Shown here one piece after another: positions 10,301-46,441 of a DNA stretch of 64,000 nt (position 1 is the first letter of the stretch; each line of letters begins with the position of its first letter). Source of the stretch: Podarcis raffonei (Eukaryota > Chordata > Lepidosauria > Squamata > Lacertidae); the NCBI RefSeq assembly GCF_027172205.1, contig NC_070614.1:50098001-50162000 (forward strand). Direction: 5' to 3'. The position numbers and the translations under genes were made by a program. The notes under the pieces are model-generated. The model searched no databases, was not told the DNA's origin, and saw only the letters and a list, made by a program, of their open reading frames with translations.

Positions 10301-11465
10301 GGCAAAGGGGTACCAGTCTTCCTAGTTCTCTATAGAGACATCAGGTTCCCAATTTGAACTGGCTACACTCATGTGGGGGGAAATGGGAGTGGAATTGCAT
10401 TTTTTTAAACAATGGGTTCGACCTAGACTCATTTATTAATTGCAGTTAATTCCCAATGAGGCTAATTAATCGTGACCCAAGTCCTACTGATTTAATTTGG
10501 AATCCAGTGCAAATAACTTACTCTAGAAGACTGGGACTAACCCAGTGATTTTTTTGTTTTGTTATTTTTATTAAAAACAAACAAACACCATGGCTGCTTC
10601 AAAGAGCAGCAACGAAATGAGAACCTCTCGCCCTGTTTGGATTTTGGCAATTGGGATTTGTTTTTAGCCGTAGATTCCGACGTCGCTCCACCACATTTGC
10701 CCCGCACATGGGAGGCGGTTTACAATGGAAACCGGAAGTTGCGGTTGCGGGGAGGTTCCAAATATTGGTATCTCTTTGGACCAAATCTGGGCACGGGACA
10801 AAAACGTGGGCAGGGAATCATATGACGTGATGTCTCTCCCTCTCTTCCCCCTCCCTCTCTTCCCCCCTCCCTCTCTTAAAGGAGCCGCGCCGCCCTAAAG
10901 AACCCCTTTCCAATCCTGAAACAGAATTTGTAGTCTCGAAATTAAATTATGAAGATCCATTTCGTACAGGGGCCATATGATCTACTTCTTTTTATGGGAC
11001 TGAGTCCACATTAATTATTTTGCCTGCAGTTTGGAGGTCTCCACCCCAAGCTGCCCCACCCATCCCATAATAGCGCCCCTGATCTTTAAAAAGCTGCGGG
11101 AGATTTAACAATCCAACAGGTATAGCTTTCCACTGTGGAGGAGAGAATTAGGGGAGGAGCTCCCCTCCTTTTAACACTGATTTTCCATGTTTTTTCCATA
11201 CCGGATATGGAGATCCATTGATTCTCCTCTGTTTTAAGACTCCTATCTCCCATCATCCCTGTTTCATTGGTTGAGGCTGACAACCAAAAAACATCTAGAG
11301 TCCCCTAGATATTAAAAGCACTTCATTGTAATCTGGCTGACATGTCTCTTCCCACTTGGCTCTGGGCATTCACACCTTTTCCTTAATGCATTATTGTTGT
11401 TTAAATAAAACATGAACTAATTGAAGATGTGATAAGAATTTTCAAGTCTTAGATATATAATAAAG
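10301..11465. other. CHMP4A/MDP1 intergenic stretch, no gene seen
   Basis: Mostly unique-looking AT-rich sequence. An A-rich LINE-like end lies at about 10548-10588 (TTTTATTAAAAACAAACAAA) and pyrimidine-rich CCCTCTCTTCCCCC repeats near 10840. No open frame resembles a known protein. Confidence 0.5.
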
Positions 11466-11524
11466 TTAAAGGGACCCCTGACCATTAGGTCCAGTCGTGG
11501 CCGACTCTGGGGTTGCGGCACTCA
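11466..11524 (-). mobile_element. Sauria-type SINE, 3' fragment
   Basis: Only the last 60 bases of the SINE (reverse of GGACCTAATGGTCAGGGGTC) are present. The copy stops abruptly where an LTR-like fossil begins. Confidence 0.8.
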
Positions 11525-11525
11525 G

Positions 11526-12110
11526 ATGTTCATAAATGTACCAACCAAGCACGTACATAGATCAGCACAGGAAGACCGACCTATTTTTGATTCCCAAACT
11601 GACCAAATGTTTTCTCTGCAAGGTCAAAGGAAAATGGAAAAGCCTCCCCATTGTCTTTTCCTTCAAAATCCTGTCTTAAGGGTATGTCTGTCTGTGTTTG
11701 AATAGGGTGAGCCTGTGACCTGGCTCAGGAACTAAGGCTCCCCAGGGTATCCAATCAAGTGAGCATTAACAGGTAACCTGTCAGATGAGATAAACAACGC
11801 ACTCAGATTTCTGCTGTAGACCGCCTTTTCTGTGATGTATCTGAGGGGTGGTCTTGAGCTCCAGAACAGGGAATTTAAAATGTCTATATAAGGACAGGCA
11901 CACCTTTGTTCTGGGTTCCTCCTCCTTTCCTGCGTGTGAGGGGAGCACCCTGTCGCAACAGATCAATAAAGATCGTGCTTACTCGCTGCTTTGCTTCTCA
12001 ATATTCTCTGGTTGGCCTCTGTTATTTTCTCCTACCAATAGGGAACCCACGTAAGGACTCTATACGGGCTCTTGGACACCCCATAAAGGAACAAGGGCAA
12101 ATGTTTGTTT
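11526..12110 (+). mobile_element. Solo LTR fossil of an endogenous retrovirus (edges uncertain)
   Basis: Contains a promoter-like TATATAAGGACAGG at about 11884, then a polyadenylation AATAAAGATCG at about 11966 and a TCTCTGGTTGGCCTCTGTTA U5-like block. GGGGAGCACCCTGTCGC is shared with the LTR at 56634-57365 (minus). I see no internal gag/pol region, so it is a solo LTR or a remnant. The family is unassigned and it looks moderately old. Confidence 0.6.
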
Positions 12111-12227
12111 ACAACAAAGACAAGCATGTCTCTGGCCATGTGCGAAGTACACTTTCCCCAGTAGTAACTGCAGCTCAGCACTGTGAGCATATTGAGGGTG
12201 AAAGACTGTAGAGCCTGGCCATTGATT

Positions 12228-12274
<47 letters not shown>

Positions 12275-12562
12275 TTATTATTTACACCCCGCCTATCTGG
12301 CTGAGTCTCCCCAGCCACTCTGGGCGGCTCCCAATCAAGTATTAAAAACAATACAGCGTTAAATATTAAAAACTTCCCTGAACAGGGCTGCCTTCAGACG
12401 TCTTTTTAAGATAGGATAGCTACTTATTTCCTTCACATCTGAAGGGAGGGTGTTCCACAGGGTGGACGCCACTACTGAGAAGGCCCTCTGTCTAGTTCCC
12501 TGTAACCTTACTTCTCACAATGAGGGAACCGCCAAAAGGCCCTCGGTGTTGGATCTCAGTGT
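12228..12562 (-). mobile_element. L2 LINE 3' end with (AAT)n tail
   Basis: (AAT)n at 12228-12273, then CACCCCGCCTATCTGGCTGA, cccctgaacagggctgcc-type and GGAGGGTGTTCCACAGGGTG blocks. It ends abruptly in a SINE 3' end at 12563. Confidence 0.88.
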
Positions 12563-12637
12563 CCGGACTGAGCGCCGCAACCCCAGAGTCGTCCGCGACT
12601 GGACCTAAGGGTCAGGGGTCCCTTTACCTTTACCTTA
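12563..12637 (+). mobile_element. Sauria-type SINE 3' fragment fused to L2
   Basis: GAGCGCCGCAACCCCAGAGT to CCCTTTACCTTTACC starts directly after the L2 word GTGTCCGGACT with no duplication between them. Confidence 0.8.
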
Positions 12638-13000
12638 AAGGCCAGGAAGAGAGTTCACAAGGAGATGGTAAATACTCTTTTCCTTGCCATCCTTCCTTCC
12701 TTCCCTGCCTGTTTATGACCTCTGGGTTTTGCTGAATGCATTCCTCTAGTCCTGTTTTGTTTACTCTCAGATATGTATGCATGCTCAAAGTAGTCTTTGT
12801 AGTTAACAGGATTTCTTCTGATCTGACTTTGTCCCACGTGGTTTCTTTTGAAACGCTCAGAGGAAATCTGTTTGGTTCTTATGAAAACTGTGTAAAAAGT
12901 CCTTTTTTGAATAAAAAAACCTGGGCCGAGGGGTGGAGAAGGATTATTATTAATATTGGCACCTCTCCCCAGAGTCTTGCTGGCCAAGCCTCGTGTGTAC

Positions 13001-13154
13001 AGTGGTACCTCAGGTTACATACGCTTCAGGTTACATACGCTTCAGGTTACAGACGCTGCTAACCCAGAAATAGTGCTTCAGGTTAAGAACTTTGCTTCAG
13101 GATGAGAACAGAAATTGTGCTCCGGCGGCACAGCAGCAGCTGGAGGCCCCTTTT
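13001..13154. mobile_element. MITE A, right end missing
   Basis: CAGTGGTACCTCAGGTTACA and the inner GAACAGAAATTGTGCTCCGG are present, but the element stops at GGAGGCCCC where the next repeat begins. Confidence 0.8.
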
Positions 13155-13400
13155 TTCACAGAGGGCCAGATTTGATGAAGTGAAGGGCCGTGAGGGCAGA
13201 CCAAAGGGCCAACCAAAGTTGTTAACCTTTTTTTTTAGGATTGAAGTAGGTGACCTTTTTTTTTAGGATTTTACCCCAGGAAATAAACTGCCACAGGGGC
13301 CAGATTAAACCGTACTACCAAATGATTAAGGTTTTAAATGACAATTTTAGGTATTATTTTAGTGATCAATATTTAATATATATTTTTAACTGCCGCTATA
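13155..13400. repeat. Direct repeat copy 1: hAT-like segment before MITE A
   Basis: TTTTCACAGAGGGCCAGATT through TTTAACTGCCGC matches 14352-14606 nearly base for base. Both copies run into a MITE A at the same junction (GCTATACAGTGG). The family is not recognised; CAGTGGGGTCCAAAC at the start of copy 2 looks like a hAT terminus. Confidence 0.75.
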
Positions 13401-13646
13401 CAGTGGTACCTCGGGTTACATACGCTTCAAGTTACATACGCTTCAGGTTACACACTCCGCTAACCCAGAAATAGTACCTTGGGTTAAGAACTTTGCTTCA
13501 GGATGAGAACAGAAATCGTGCTCTGGTGGCGCGGCAGCAGCAGGAGGCTCCATTAGCTAAAGTGGTGCCATTATTTAAACCTTATTAAATAATAAGGTTC
13601 AGGTTAAGAACGGAATGAATTAAGTACTTAGCCCGAGGTACCACTG
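13401..13646. mobile_element. MITE A within direct repeat copy 1
   Basis: CAGTGGTACCTCGGGTTACA to CCCGAGGTACCACTG, TA on both sides. Confidence 0.9.
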
Positions 13647-13772
13647 TATTTTATTAATCAGAGTCCAATCCTTCCTTTGCTTTGGGAACGCTGCAGCAAG
13701 GTGCCTATCAGGTAAGTCCAGGCTGTTCACACGCGTGTTAAAAAGATGCGCGGCAGGGAAACACGTAGAGGA

Positions 13773-13778
13773 TTTATT
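13773..13778 (-). other. MDP1: MDP1 polyadenylation signal
   Basis: TTTATT here is AATAAA on the minus strand, 83 bases beyond the MDP1 stop codon, giving a 3' UTR of only about 100 bases. Confidence 0.65.
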
Positions 13779-13860
13779 GTACGGGGTCAAAATCCAGCCC
13801 CCGCCAGCACATTCCACACATGAAGAGAGAGGTCCGGTTTGCATCAGCTGCAGGCGGCAC

Positions 13861-21242
<7,382 letters not shown>

Positions 21243-21620
21243 CTTTCTATTTCCAAGAAGTAAAAACAGGAATAGAAAAGTAGGGGTCGCACTCTGGGGG
21301 GGGGGAGAGACTTTGCTCCTCTCTTTTTTTAAAAAAGGAGGCAATCAGGGGCCGGCGGAGCTGCGAATCAGGCCCCCGCTTTCTTCCTGCGAGGAGCAAC
21401 GGGAGCTGCAGAATCCGACCCTCCAGGAACGAGCAGATCGGCGGCGGCGGATGAATGACAGGCTGCCTGTCACTCGGGCGCTTCCTCTTCCACTTGATCG
21501 CCGAGGAGCCACGTGCTGCTGCTCCGGAAGCTTCGGATGCAAACAGCGGCTGCGAGAGCGTTCCAGGGCCGCCCCCGGGTTAACCCCTTCAGTCCCGGGG
21601 GTTGTGGCGGGGGCAGGAGA
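21243..21620 (-). promoter_or_regulatory. MDP1: MDP1 promoter, CpG-rich
   Basis: GC- and CpG-rich block upstream of the MDP1 start, with an E-box CACGTG at 21510-21515, CTCCGGAAG (ETS-like) and no TATA box. Confidence 0.55.
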
Positions 21621-21639
21621 TTGCCAACACAGCAGGACT

Positions 21640-22480
21640 TTTTCCCCTTTTATATATAGAAAAGCATGGGTTGTGATTGTTGCAGGAATTGGCAGCGAGG
21701 GAAAGGCGAGGACGGTGGATTTTGTCATGCTTACGATCATATTTTCTTCTTTTGTTAATGATGCTGCTTTAAATACGTATGTTATATTTGACTTCATTTA
21801 GCCATGTTTCTTTTTTCCTTTTGAAATGTTTAAGATTTGTTTTTGTTCGCTTTGTTTTAAACATGTCTTCTGTAGTTGACCTCGTTTGTAATGTTTTATT
21901 TTGAAATCTTTTAAGGTAATATTTTAGTTTTCTGTTAATTATGTTGCTTTGACTGTACACTCTTTATTTGATTTTCCTCAGAAATGTTTAATTCTGGATT
22001 GTTTGATTGAAGTTTTAATATGCTGCAAACCACTTTGGGATTTTTTCTTAAAAATATAAAGTGGTCTTTAAAGGATTATTATTTTGGTGCTATATATAAA
22101 ATGTTAATTTGGGCTCTGTATAAATATATATTTAAAACTTGGGTACCTCTTTAAACAAAATGTAAATTTGGGTGCTATATAAAACATTCTAGTTTGGGTG
22201 CTATTTAGTTTTATTTTGGGCACCTCTCTAAATTTTTTATTTTTATTTTGGGCATGCTTTAAATATTTTTTTCTAATTCAGGCACCTCTTTAAATAACAC
22301 GACAATGATCTTTCTGTTGGGATTAAAGGGACATAGCAGAATATCAGGAGTGATTTAAGAATTTTTTTACTGCACGTTTTATATTTGGCTTTCAAGCTGT
22401 TTTTAGGACGTCGTAAACTGCCAGAGCGGTTTTCTTCAAAACATGGAAGTTTGCCTTAAAACCACCTAAATAAATACATC
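21640..22480. other. AT-rich intergenic stretch with LINE-tail-like end
   Basis: No protein-like frame. Near 22020-22080, GCAAACCACTTTGGGATTTT followed by AAAATATAAAGTGGTCTTTA resembles the end of a degenerate LINE 3' UTR. The rest is repeated GGGTGCTATATAAA-like words without clear structure. Confidence 0.4.
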
Positions 22481-22727
22481 TGTGGCATCCAGATTTGGTA
22501 GATATAGTGTTAAGATGAACTTTCTCAAAAAGTCATCCAGAGCTATGAACTTCAGATGTCAGAAGAAGAGTGGGGCAGACCTATTTAGGATTGTACAGGA
22601 CCAGTCAACAAAGCTCATTTCTGGGAACAGGCCCTGTGACTCCTTCCACGTGGCATCTCCTGTATTTAAAACACAAAGAAAGTGTTTTGAGGAAACAGGG
22701 TGGTTTGGCACAGCCTATGGCAGGGAG

Positions 22728-23077
22728 TGGAGGAACGCAGGTGGCGCTGTGGGTTAAACCACAGAGCCTAGGACTTGCCGATCAGAAGGTCGGTGGTTTG
22801 AATCGCCGTGACGGGGTGAGCTCCCGTTGCTGGGTCCCTGCTCCTGCCAACCTAGCAGTTCGAAAGCACATCAAAGTGCAAGTAGATAAATAGGTACCGC
22901 TCCGGCGGGAAGGTAAACGGCGTTTCCGTGCGCTGCTCTGGTTCGCCAGAAGCGGCTTAGTCCTGCTGGCCACATGACCTTGAAGCTGTATGCCGGCTCC
23001 CTTGGCCAGTAAAGCGAGATGAGTGCCGCAACCCCCGAGTCAGCCACGACTGGACCTAATGGTCAGGGGTACCTTTA
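22728..23077 (+). mobile_element. Sauria-type SINE with perfect 14-bp target duplication
   Basis: CCTATGGCAGGGAG occurs at 22714-22727 and 23078-23091. The tRNA-like head (GCAGGTGGCGCTGTGGGTTA, box B GGTTTGAATCGCC), body and GGTACCTTTA tail are complete. Confidence 0.92.
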
Positions 23078-23861
23078 CCTATGGCAGGGAGCGCCAACGT
23101 GGTGCTGTCTGGATGTCTCCCGACTCTCATGCACCCAGGCAGAACGGCCAGTGGCCAGGAATGATGGGAGTTGTAGTTCAACACTGAGAGGCAATGCCCT
23201 TGGCTACCCCTGGGTCGACGTCAAGTCAGTTGCGTACACACAGCAAGGATCTGCAGTCGAGCTCCCTGGCACCAGTGCTTTCTCTCATCCAAATAAGGCA
23301 AAAATCCTCACAAACCCTAGAAATTTCACAACAGGAAATGAACATTTGGGGCGTTTGCTCTGCTTCCAACATCATCCTTTGTATAAATGATGTAGTGGCG
23401 GAACGTCCTGATGTATACACGGACAGGCAGTCCACGTGTGAAGAGATGTAAAAAGAGGCTGCTGCGGAAGAATTTTGCTAGGAGAATCAGCTTACTCAGA
23501 CTGTACAAATGTTTGAGCAGGAAAAACTCCGCCTCGGGTCAGTGAGAGGTAGCAGAAACTCTTCCCACCGAGTCAGGCATCCAGCTCTGTTATCGGAGCC
23601 CTGCTTTTCGTCTGAAATTTAATTTCTACGCCTATGTAAAACTATGGCGAAGGAATGTCTCTCTATGTCTGTGTTAATACTTCATAGCCCGGCGGACTCC
23701 ACGTTTATTTGGCCCGCTGTGGTTCTGACCCAATAAAAGCTACCGTAAACATTGCAATGGGAAGGGTTAACTGAAGAAAATCCACTACTGTCATGGTTCC
23801 CGCCGCAAAAAACCTGGGAACGGCAGCTCTGTTAGCCCTTGTTGCCCTGTGCGTACATATA

Positions 23862-24076
23862 GAGTGGTACCTCGGGTTAAGTACTTAATTCTTTCTGGAG
23901 GTCTGTACTTAACCTGAAACTGTTCTTAACCTGAAGCACAACTTTAGCTAATGGGGCCTCCCGCTGCCGGAGCACGATTTCTGTTCTCAACCTGAAGCCA
24001 AGTTATTAACCTGAAGCACTATTTCTGGGTTAGCGGAGTCTGTAACCTGAAGCGTATGTAACCCGAGGTACCACTG
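23862..24076. mobile_element. MITE A
   Basis: GAGTGGTACCTCGGGTTAAG (one change from CAGTGG) to CCCGAGGTACCACTG; TA on both sides. Reverse orientation relative to the 13401 copy. Confidence 0.88.
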
Positions 24077-24096
24077 TACAAACATACATGCTATAG

Positions 24097-24419
24097 CAGG
24101 GGTCAGCAAACTTTTTCAGCAGAGGGCTGGTCCACTGTCCCTCAGACCTTGTGGGGGGGCCGCACTATATTTTGAAAAATAATAATGAATGAATTCCTGT
24201 GCCCCACAAATAACCCAGAGATGCATTTTAAATAAGAGCACACATTCTACTCATGTAAAAACACCAGGCAGGCCCCACAAATAACCCAGAGATGCATTTT
24301 AAGTAAAAGGACATATTCTACTCATGTAAAAACACGCTGATTCCCAGACCGTCTGTGGGCCGGGTTTAGAAGGCAATTGGGCCAGATCTGGCCCCCGGGC
24401 CTTCGTTTGCCTACCCATG
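24097..24419. mobile_element. hAT-type non-autonomous element (CAGGGGTCAGCAAAC)
   Basis: Starts CAGGGGTCAGCAAACTTTTT and ends GTTTGCCTACCCATG, inverted ends typical of hAT. Flanks TGCTATAG (24089-24096) and CGCTATAG (24420-24427) form an 8-bp duplication with one change. A 60-bp internal tandem repeat (CCCCACAAATAACCCAGAGA twice) is seen. A sister copy is at 58227. Confidence 0.85.
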
Positions 24420-24556
24420 CGCTATAGATCCCAAAGGAAATGCCTTTTGAGCCACTTTTGACTTGAGGATCCCGAATACCCCAGTGAGAAAGGCACATTG
24501 TAAGCAGAGCCGAACACAGTCACGAGCCAGCAACTCAAGAAACCACGTGAAACACC

Positions 24557-24562
24557 TTTATT
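24557..24562 (-). other. NEDD8: NEDD8 polyadenylation signal
   Basis: TTTATT is AATAAA on the minus strand, 416 bases past the NEDD8 stop. The 3' UTR would cover about 24540-24977 and holds a C8 run and CA/GC-rich sequence, with no repeat. Confidence 0.7.
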
Positions 24563-24977
24563 TAACATTTAGCCATTTCAACTGCGGGAAGGGGGAGTGG
24601 GCAGGGAGAAGGACATTTGAACGAGGGGAGGCAAAACACAGCCAACGAGCACAGGCAGCACTTGAGAAGTCGCCGGGGTGGAAATGCATGAGGATCGGGG
24701 CCGGCGGGATGCGGGATCCCCCAGGAAGGCAACAAACCCTGGACTCCCCCCCCCAATGCCCCTGCTAAATGGCACCTCCCTCAAATGACAGCTTGCGGAA
24801 GATCTCTGGAGTGGTGGGCGGCAGCGGCGGCCATTTTCTTCCTGGATCCGGGAGGAAGAAAGGGTTTGGGAGGGTAGCTATGCGCAGCCTGGCGGTGTCC
24901 CACACGCAAACGGCAGATCTGTCCTTTGTGGGGAGGGGGGGAGGGAGAGGGGGACGTGCTGAGGGACGGGTGCGCTA

Positions 24978-34838
<9,861 letters not shown>

Positions 34839-35850
34839 CGTGACCAGCCTCTTCAGTCAGCCGCGCGACCTCTGACCTCGGAAGCAGAACGGGGACGCTG
34901 TTCCCTTCACGCTCCCGCGATCCTTCCGGCCTATCTGACGTCACTTCCGCTTCGGAGTATTTTCCCCACCCTCCCTACACACAAACGGCCTTCCAGTCTT
35001 TTTTCGCCTTTTTAAAAAAAGGAAACCAGTAAAGACGCTTAGAGCTCGAGACAAAGCGTGCGGCGGCGTTGCTCCGTGGTTGAATCCCCTCTTGAGTTCA
35101 GCGCTTCGACGCCCCTTCCGCTGACTGACCCGCAGTGCACTATGGGAGATGGAGTCCTTCCCACACAAGTGAACATTTACAAATTACGTCTCCCGCGCAT
35201 TTTGTTCCATACTGCCGCCGCAACCGTCGCATTAATGGGCGGGACTAATAATTCCAGCCTTGCCTAATTGCTCTCCAGCAATTCCCCTCTGCTTCGCGCT
35301 CCCCGCCTTCAATTCATTCGGACTACATCTCCCGTCAGGCACTGCGGTAGAAAGCCATCTATGCCGTTGCCCCGCCCGTTGGGAGTAGCCGTCTTTTCCC
35401 CGCTCTTGATTGGCTCGCGCGAGATTCGCCGTCCCGCGCACGCTTCCACGTTTCCCGAGGGCGGTTCCAGGCGCGTTGGTTTGTGGGAGTTGCAGTCCAG
35501 CGACCGCTCTACGCTGATATCGACAGTGAGGGGAGAAGACTACAAGGACCACAGGGCAGTGCGACGATAAGGACCAGGAGGAAAGGGGGGCGCGGTCGCG
35601 TGGAGAGAAGCCGGGTGGAGCCGCGCCGTTGTGGAAAAGAGCCTCGCGCTGACTCCTGCCTTCTGAGCTCGGGTAGCCGCAACCGGAAGTGCGCGCGGTG
35701 GTGGTGGTGGGGCGCCCAAGGGTGAACCGGAAGTAGGGCTCAATCCGGCCCCTCAGACTTGTCCCCCCCCAAACAAACCCCACATTCGTGATGTGAACCG
35801 CGCCCCCTTCGCTCTGAGCGGGGTTGGGGTCCGGGGCAGCGATGCGGAGT
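34839..35850. promoter_or_regulatory. CpG island, divergent NEDD8/GMPR2 promoter
   Basis: Starts directly upstream of the NEDD8 ATG. Contains a palindromic CRE (TGACGTCA, 34936-34943) beside ETS-like CTTCCGGC and ACTTCCGC, an inverted CCAAT box in GATTGGCTCGCGCGAGA at about 35408, and several CTCCCA/TGGGAG modules (ACTATGGGAGATGG, GGACTACATCTCCCGT, GTGGGAGTTGCAGTCC) that resemble the ZNF143/THAP11 motif. There is no TATA box. NEDD8 (minus) and GMPR2 (plus) are head to head, as in mammals, so I infer a shared bidirectional promoter. Confidence 0.7.
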
Positions 35851-36029
35851 TAGCATGAGTCCTGCTAACATGGCAGTGCATTGGTGGGGGAGGGGCCAGG
35901 TGGTGGGTTTGATGGCTCTGTGTCACCTGTCAGGATGCTGGCAGTGGCGCCCCACTGGTTTCAAGCGAGTCGGCCGCCCCCCAAGCGTACTCAAATGCTG
36001 GGGTCAGTCATACAGACGTTTCCCTGGAA

Positions 36030-37117
36030 GTGCGTCCCTTTCAAAACTCTCCCTGATGCTTTTTAACATCTTTATGCGCCCCCTTGGATGATTAGGGCGT
36101 GTCCAGATGTCGCACGGACCCCCCTGGTTGAAATTATCAATTTGTCCCTTGACACGGGGACATTCCCAGGGAAACTGAAGGAAGCAGTGGTGCGCCTTAG
36201 ACCTATCCAATTACCACCCAGTTTCAAATCTTCCATATCTGGGTAAGGTAATTGAGAGAGCGGTTGCTTAACAGCTTGGTAGGTTTCTGGAGGAAACATC
36301 AGCTTTAGATCCATTTCAGTCCTGGTTTCAGGACTGAGTCGGCTCTGGTTGCCCTAACAGATGATCTCCGTAGACAACTGGATCGAGGCGGTTCAGGACT
36401 GCTGATCCTTTTAGATTTGTCAGCAGCCTTTGACATGGTCGATCATGATCTTCTGGACCACCGCCTCGCAGACGTGGGGATACAGGGCATAGCCTGTAAA
36501 TGGCTGTGCTCTTTTATCTCTGGTCGGGGACAGAGGGTGGCACTAGGGAGGGAGATGTCATCACGCCACTCCTTGGTGTGTGGAGTGCCACAGGGTGCAA
36601 TCCTCTCCCCGATGCTTTTTAACATCTTTATGCGTCCCCTTGCCCAGATTGTCCGGAGCTTTGGGCTGGGCTGTCACCAATATGCTGAGGACACTCAGCT
36701 CTATCTGCTGATGGATGGCCACACCGACTCGGCCCCGAACACACTGACCAGATGCTTGGAGGCTGTGGCTGGATGGTTTCGTGGGAGCCAATTGAAACTA
36801 AATCCTTGGAAGACAGAGGTCCTATGGCTGGGTCGGGATGGTATGGGGATGAGGGACCAACTCCCTTCTCTTGCGGAGGCCCAATTAGTGCCATTGCCTT
36901 CCGTTAAGAGTTTGGGTGTAATCCTTGACACCTCCCTTTCCATGGAGGCACAGGTTACAGCAACAGCCAAGGCAACATTTTTCCACCTTCGCCGCATCAA
37001 GCAGTTGGTCCCTTACCTTTCCCGCCCCGACCTGGCCACAGTGATCCATGCGGCGGTCACCTCGAGGCTTGGCTGGGGAGGGCGGGGTATAAATAAAATT
37101 TATTATTATTATTAAAA
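36030..37117 (+). mobile_element. L2 LINE, reverse-transcriptase part, broken
   Basis: 36417-37115 reads DMVDHDLLDHRLADVGIQG, GVPQGAILSPMLFNIFMRPL, HQYAEDTQLYLLMDGH, SLGVILDTSLSMEAQ and [20 protein letters not shown], then jumps into the 3' UTR (GGCTTGGCTGGGGAGGGCGG) and (ATT)n, so about 0.5 kb is deleted. The catalytic YADD is YAED. A stray repeat of CCCTGATGCTTTTTAACATC lies upstream at about 36050. It lies in the GMPR2 5' UTR intron. Confidence 0.88.
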
Positions 37118-37398
37118 CTTACTGGCAATTTATAGCATTTAGGATGTGGGGTGGTGTTCCTGGAACCGGCACGGTAATGAAAGATAAGAGGTGCAAAGTC
37201 TTTGCAAAAGCCTGTGATCGTCTCCGCTTCCCTTGGCGATAAGAGCTGCTGATAGGTTTGGATGCCACAGCTCAGGACGAGGTTCGTCAAGGCCTTGAAG
37301 ATTAGTGACAAACGCATAGAGGGAGACGATGGTTGACGTTTCAATGCAGCAGGTGCTGCAGCAGGTCTAAAGTCTGTTGTGGGGTGTCTTAATCAGTA

Positions 37399-37624
37399 CA
37401 GTGGTACCTCGGGTTACATACACTTCAGGTTACAGACTCTGCTAACCCAGAAATAGTACCTCGGGTTAAGAACTTTGCTTCAGGATGAGAACAGAAATCG
37501 TGCTCCGGCGATGCGGCAGCAGTGGGAGGCCCCATTAGCTAAAGTGCTGTCTCAGGTTAAGAACAATTTCAGGTTAAGAATAGACCTCCAGAACGAATTA
37601 AGTACGTAACCAGAAGTACCACTG
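37399..37624. mobile_element. MITE A
   Basis: CAGTGGTACCTCGGGTTACA to AACCAGAAGTACCACTG with TA flanks. Confidence 0.9.
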
Positions 37625-38004
37625 TAATGGTATTGGAAGTCCAAGAGGTAGGGTCTAAGAGGTGGTGGAGATGGAGTTGTAGATTGACAAACAACTGGGG
37701 ACCAGAGTCTCAGAGATGATGTGGAGAACAGAATACAATGTGCCTAGTGTTTTTCACAGAGTGGCATGCATGGAATCATTGCGAGAAACTGAGGCAGAAG
37801 CAGAGGTCATGAACGGCTGTTAGTGTTAGCAAGCCGTGGTTCGTGGAAGCAACGCAAGTCACAGCCTGTAAGATAACTTGTGTTTTAATGCCAAAAGCCA
37901 CTGCTGGTTGCTATAGGAAAGTCTTTTCATTTTCAGTTTCAATATTGACAAAATTGGCTTTGAAAAGAAATGTGTCTCTTAAACAGACAACATGACCGAT
38001 AAGA

Positions 38005-38230
38005 AAAAAATTTTTTTCCTTCCAGTAGCACCTTAAAGACCAACTAAGTTAGTTCTTGGTATGAGCTTTCGTGTGCATGCACACTTCTAGTGTATCTGAA
38101 GAAGTGTGCATGCACACGAAAGCTCATACCAAGAACTAACTTAGTTGGTCTTTAAGGTGCTACTGGAAGGAAAAAAAAAATTTTTGTTTTGACTATGGCA
38201 GACCAACACAGCTACCTTTCTGTAACTGGA
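38005..38230. mobile_element. Hairpin-forming retroposed element with 13-bp duplication
   Basis: ATGACCGATAAGA occurs at 37992-38004 and 38231-38243. Inside, left arm 38010-38088 (CCTTCCAGTAGCACCTTAAA through GTGCATGCACACTTC) is the near-exact inverse of 38101-38180, with a 12-base loop. A right-hand unique tail ends CAGACCAACACAGCTACCTT. The family is not identified. Confidence 0.75.
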
Positions 38231-38339
38231 ATGACCGATAAGAGTTTGTTCTACAGTTGTGCTCAGGTTGAATAGGCTAGGATTTTCTGCCTGGTGTCCC
38301 AGAGTGTGGCCTTTTTGCTTTCCTTCCAAGGGGTCGAAG

Positions 38340-46209
<7,870 letters not shown>

Positions 46210-46441
46210 CCTCCGCCCCACGAGATGGCGGCCGCTCCTGGGCCACTCCAGTGGGAGTATTTGCACAGGTGGAGCGCTGGCAGGTTTACAAGCACCAGGC
46301 CTGGCGCTGACCAAATCCACCCCGTGCCCGACGCCAGGCTGGCACTCCTTCCTCCCCTCTGCTGCATTCCTCGCTCAGTCCAGTATAGGCAGACCACCCT
46401 CCTCCTGTGAGTAGAAAGGAGACGTGCGCCTGTGTAATTAT

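Noticed and set aside
12736-13062. 108-codon plus frame
   Set aside because: Crosses unique AT-rich DNA into MITE A and has no recognisable domain.
24120-24340. CRISPR-like repeats near 24190-24340
   Set aside because: Only two units of a 60-base tandem duplication inside a hAT element; no regular spacers, and this is a vertebrate genome.
35232-35783. 183-codon minus frame in the CpG island
   Set aside because: High GC removes stops by chance; no protein similarity and it covers a promoter.
36417-37115. 232-codon frame as a host gene near GMPR2
   Set aside because: It is L2 reverse transcriptase (LLDLSAAFDMVDHDLL, YAEDTQLY) that runs into the L2 tail.
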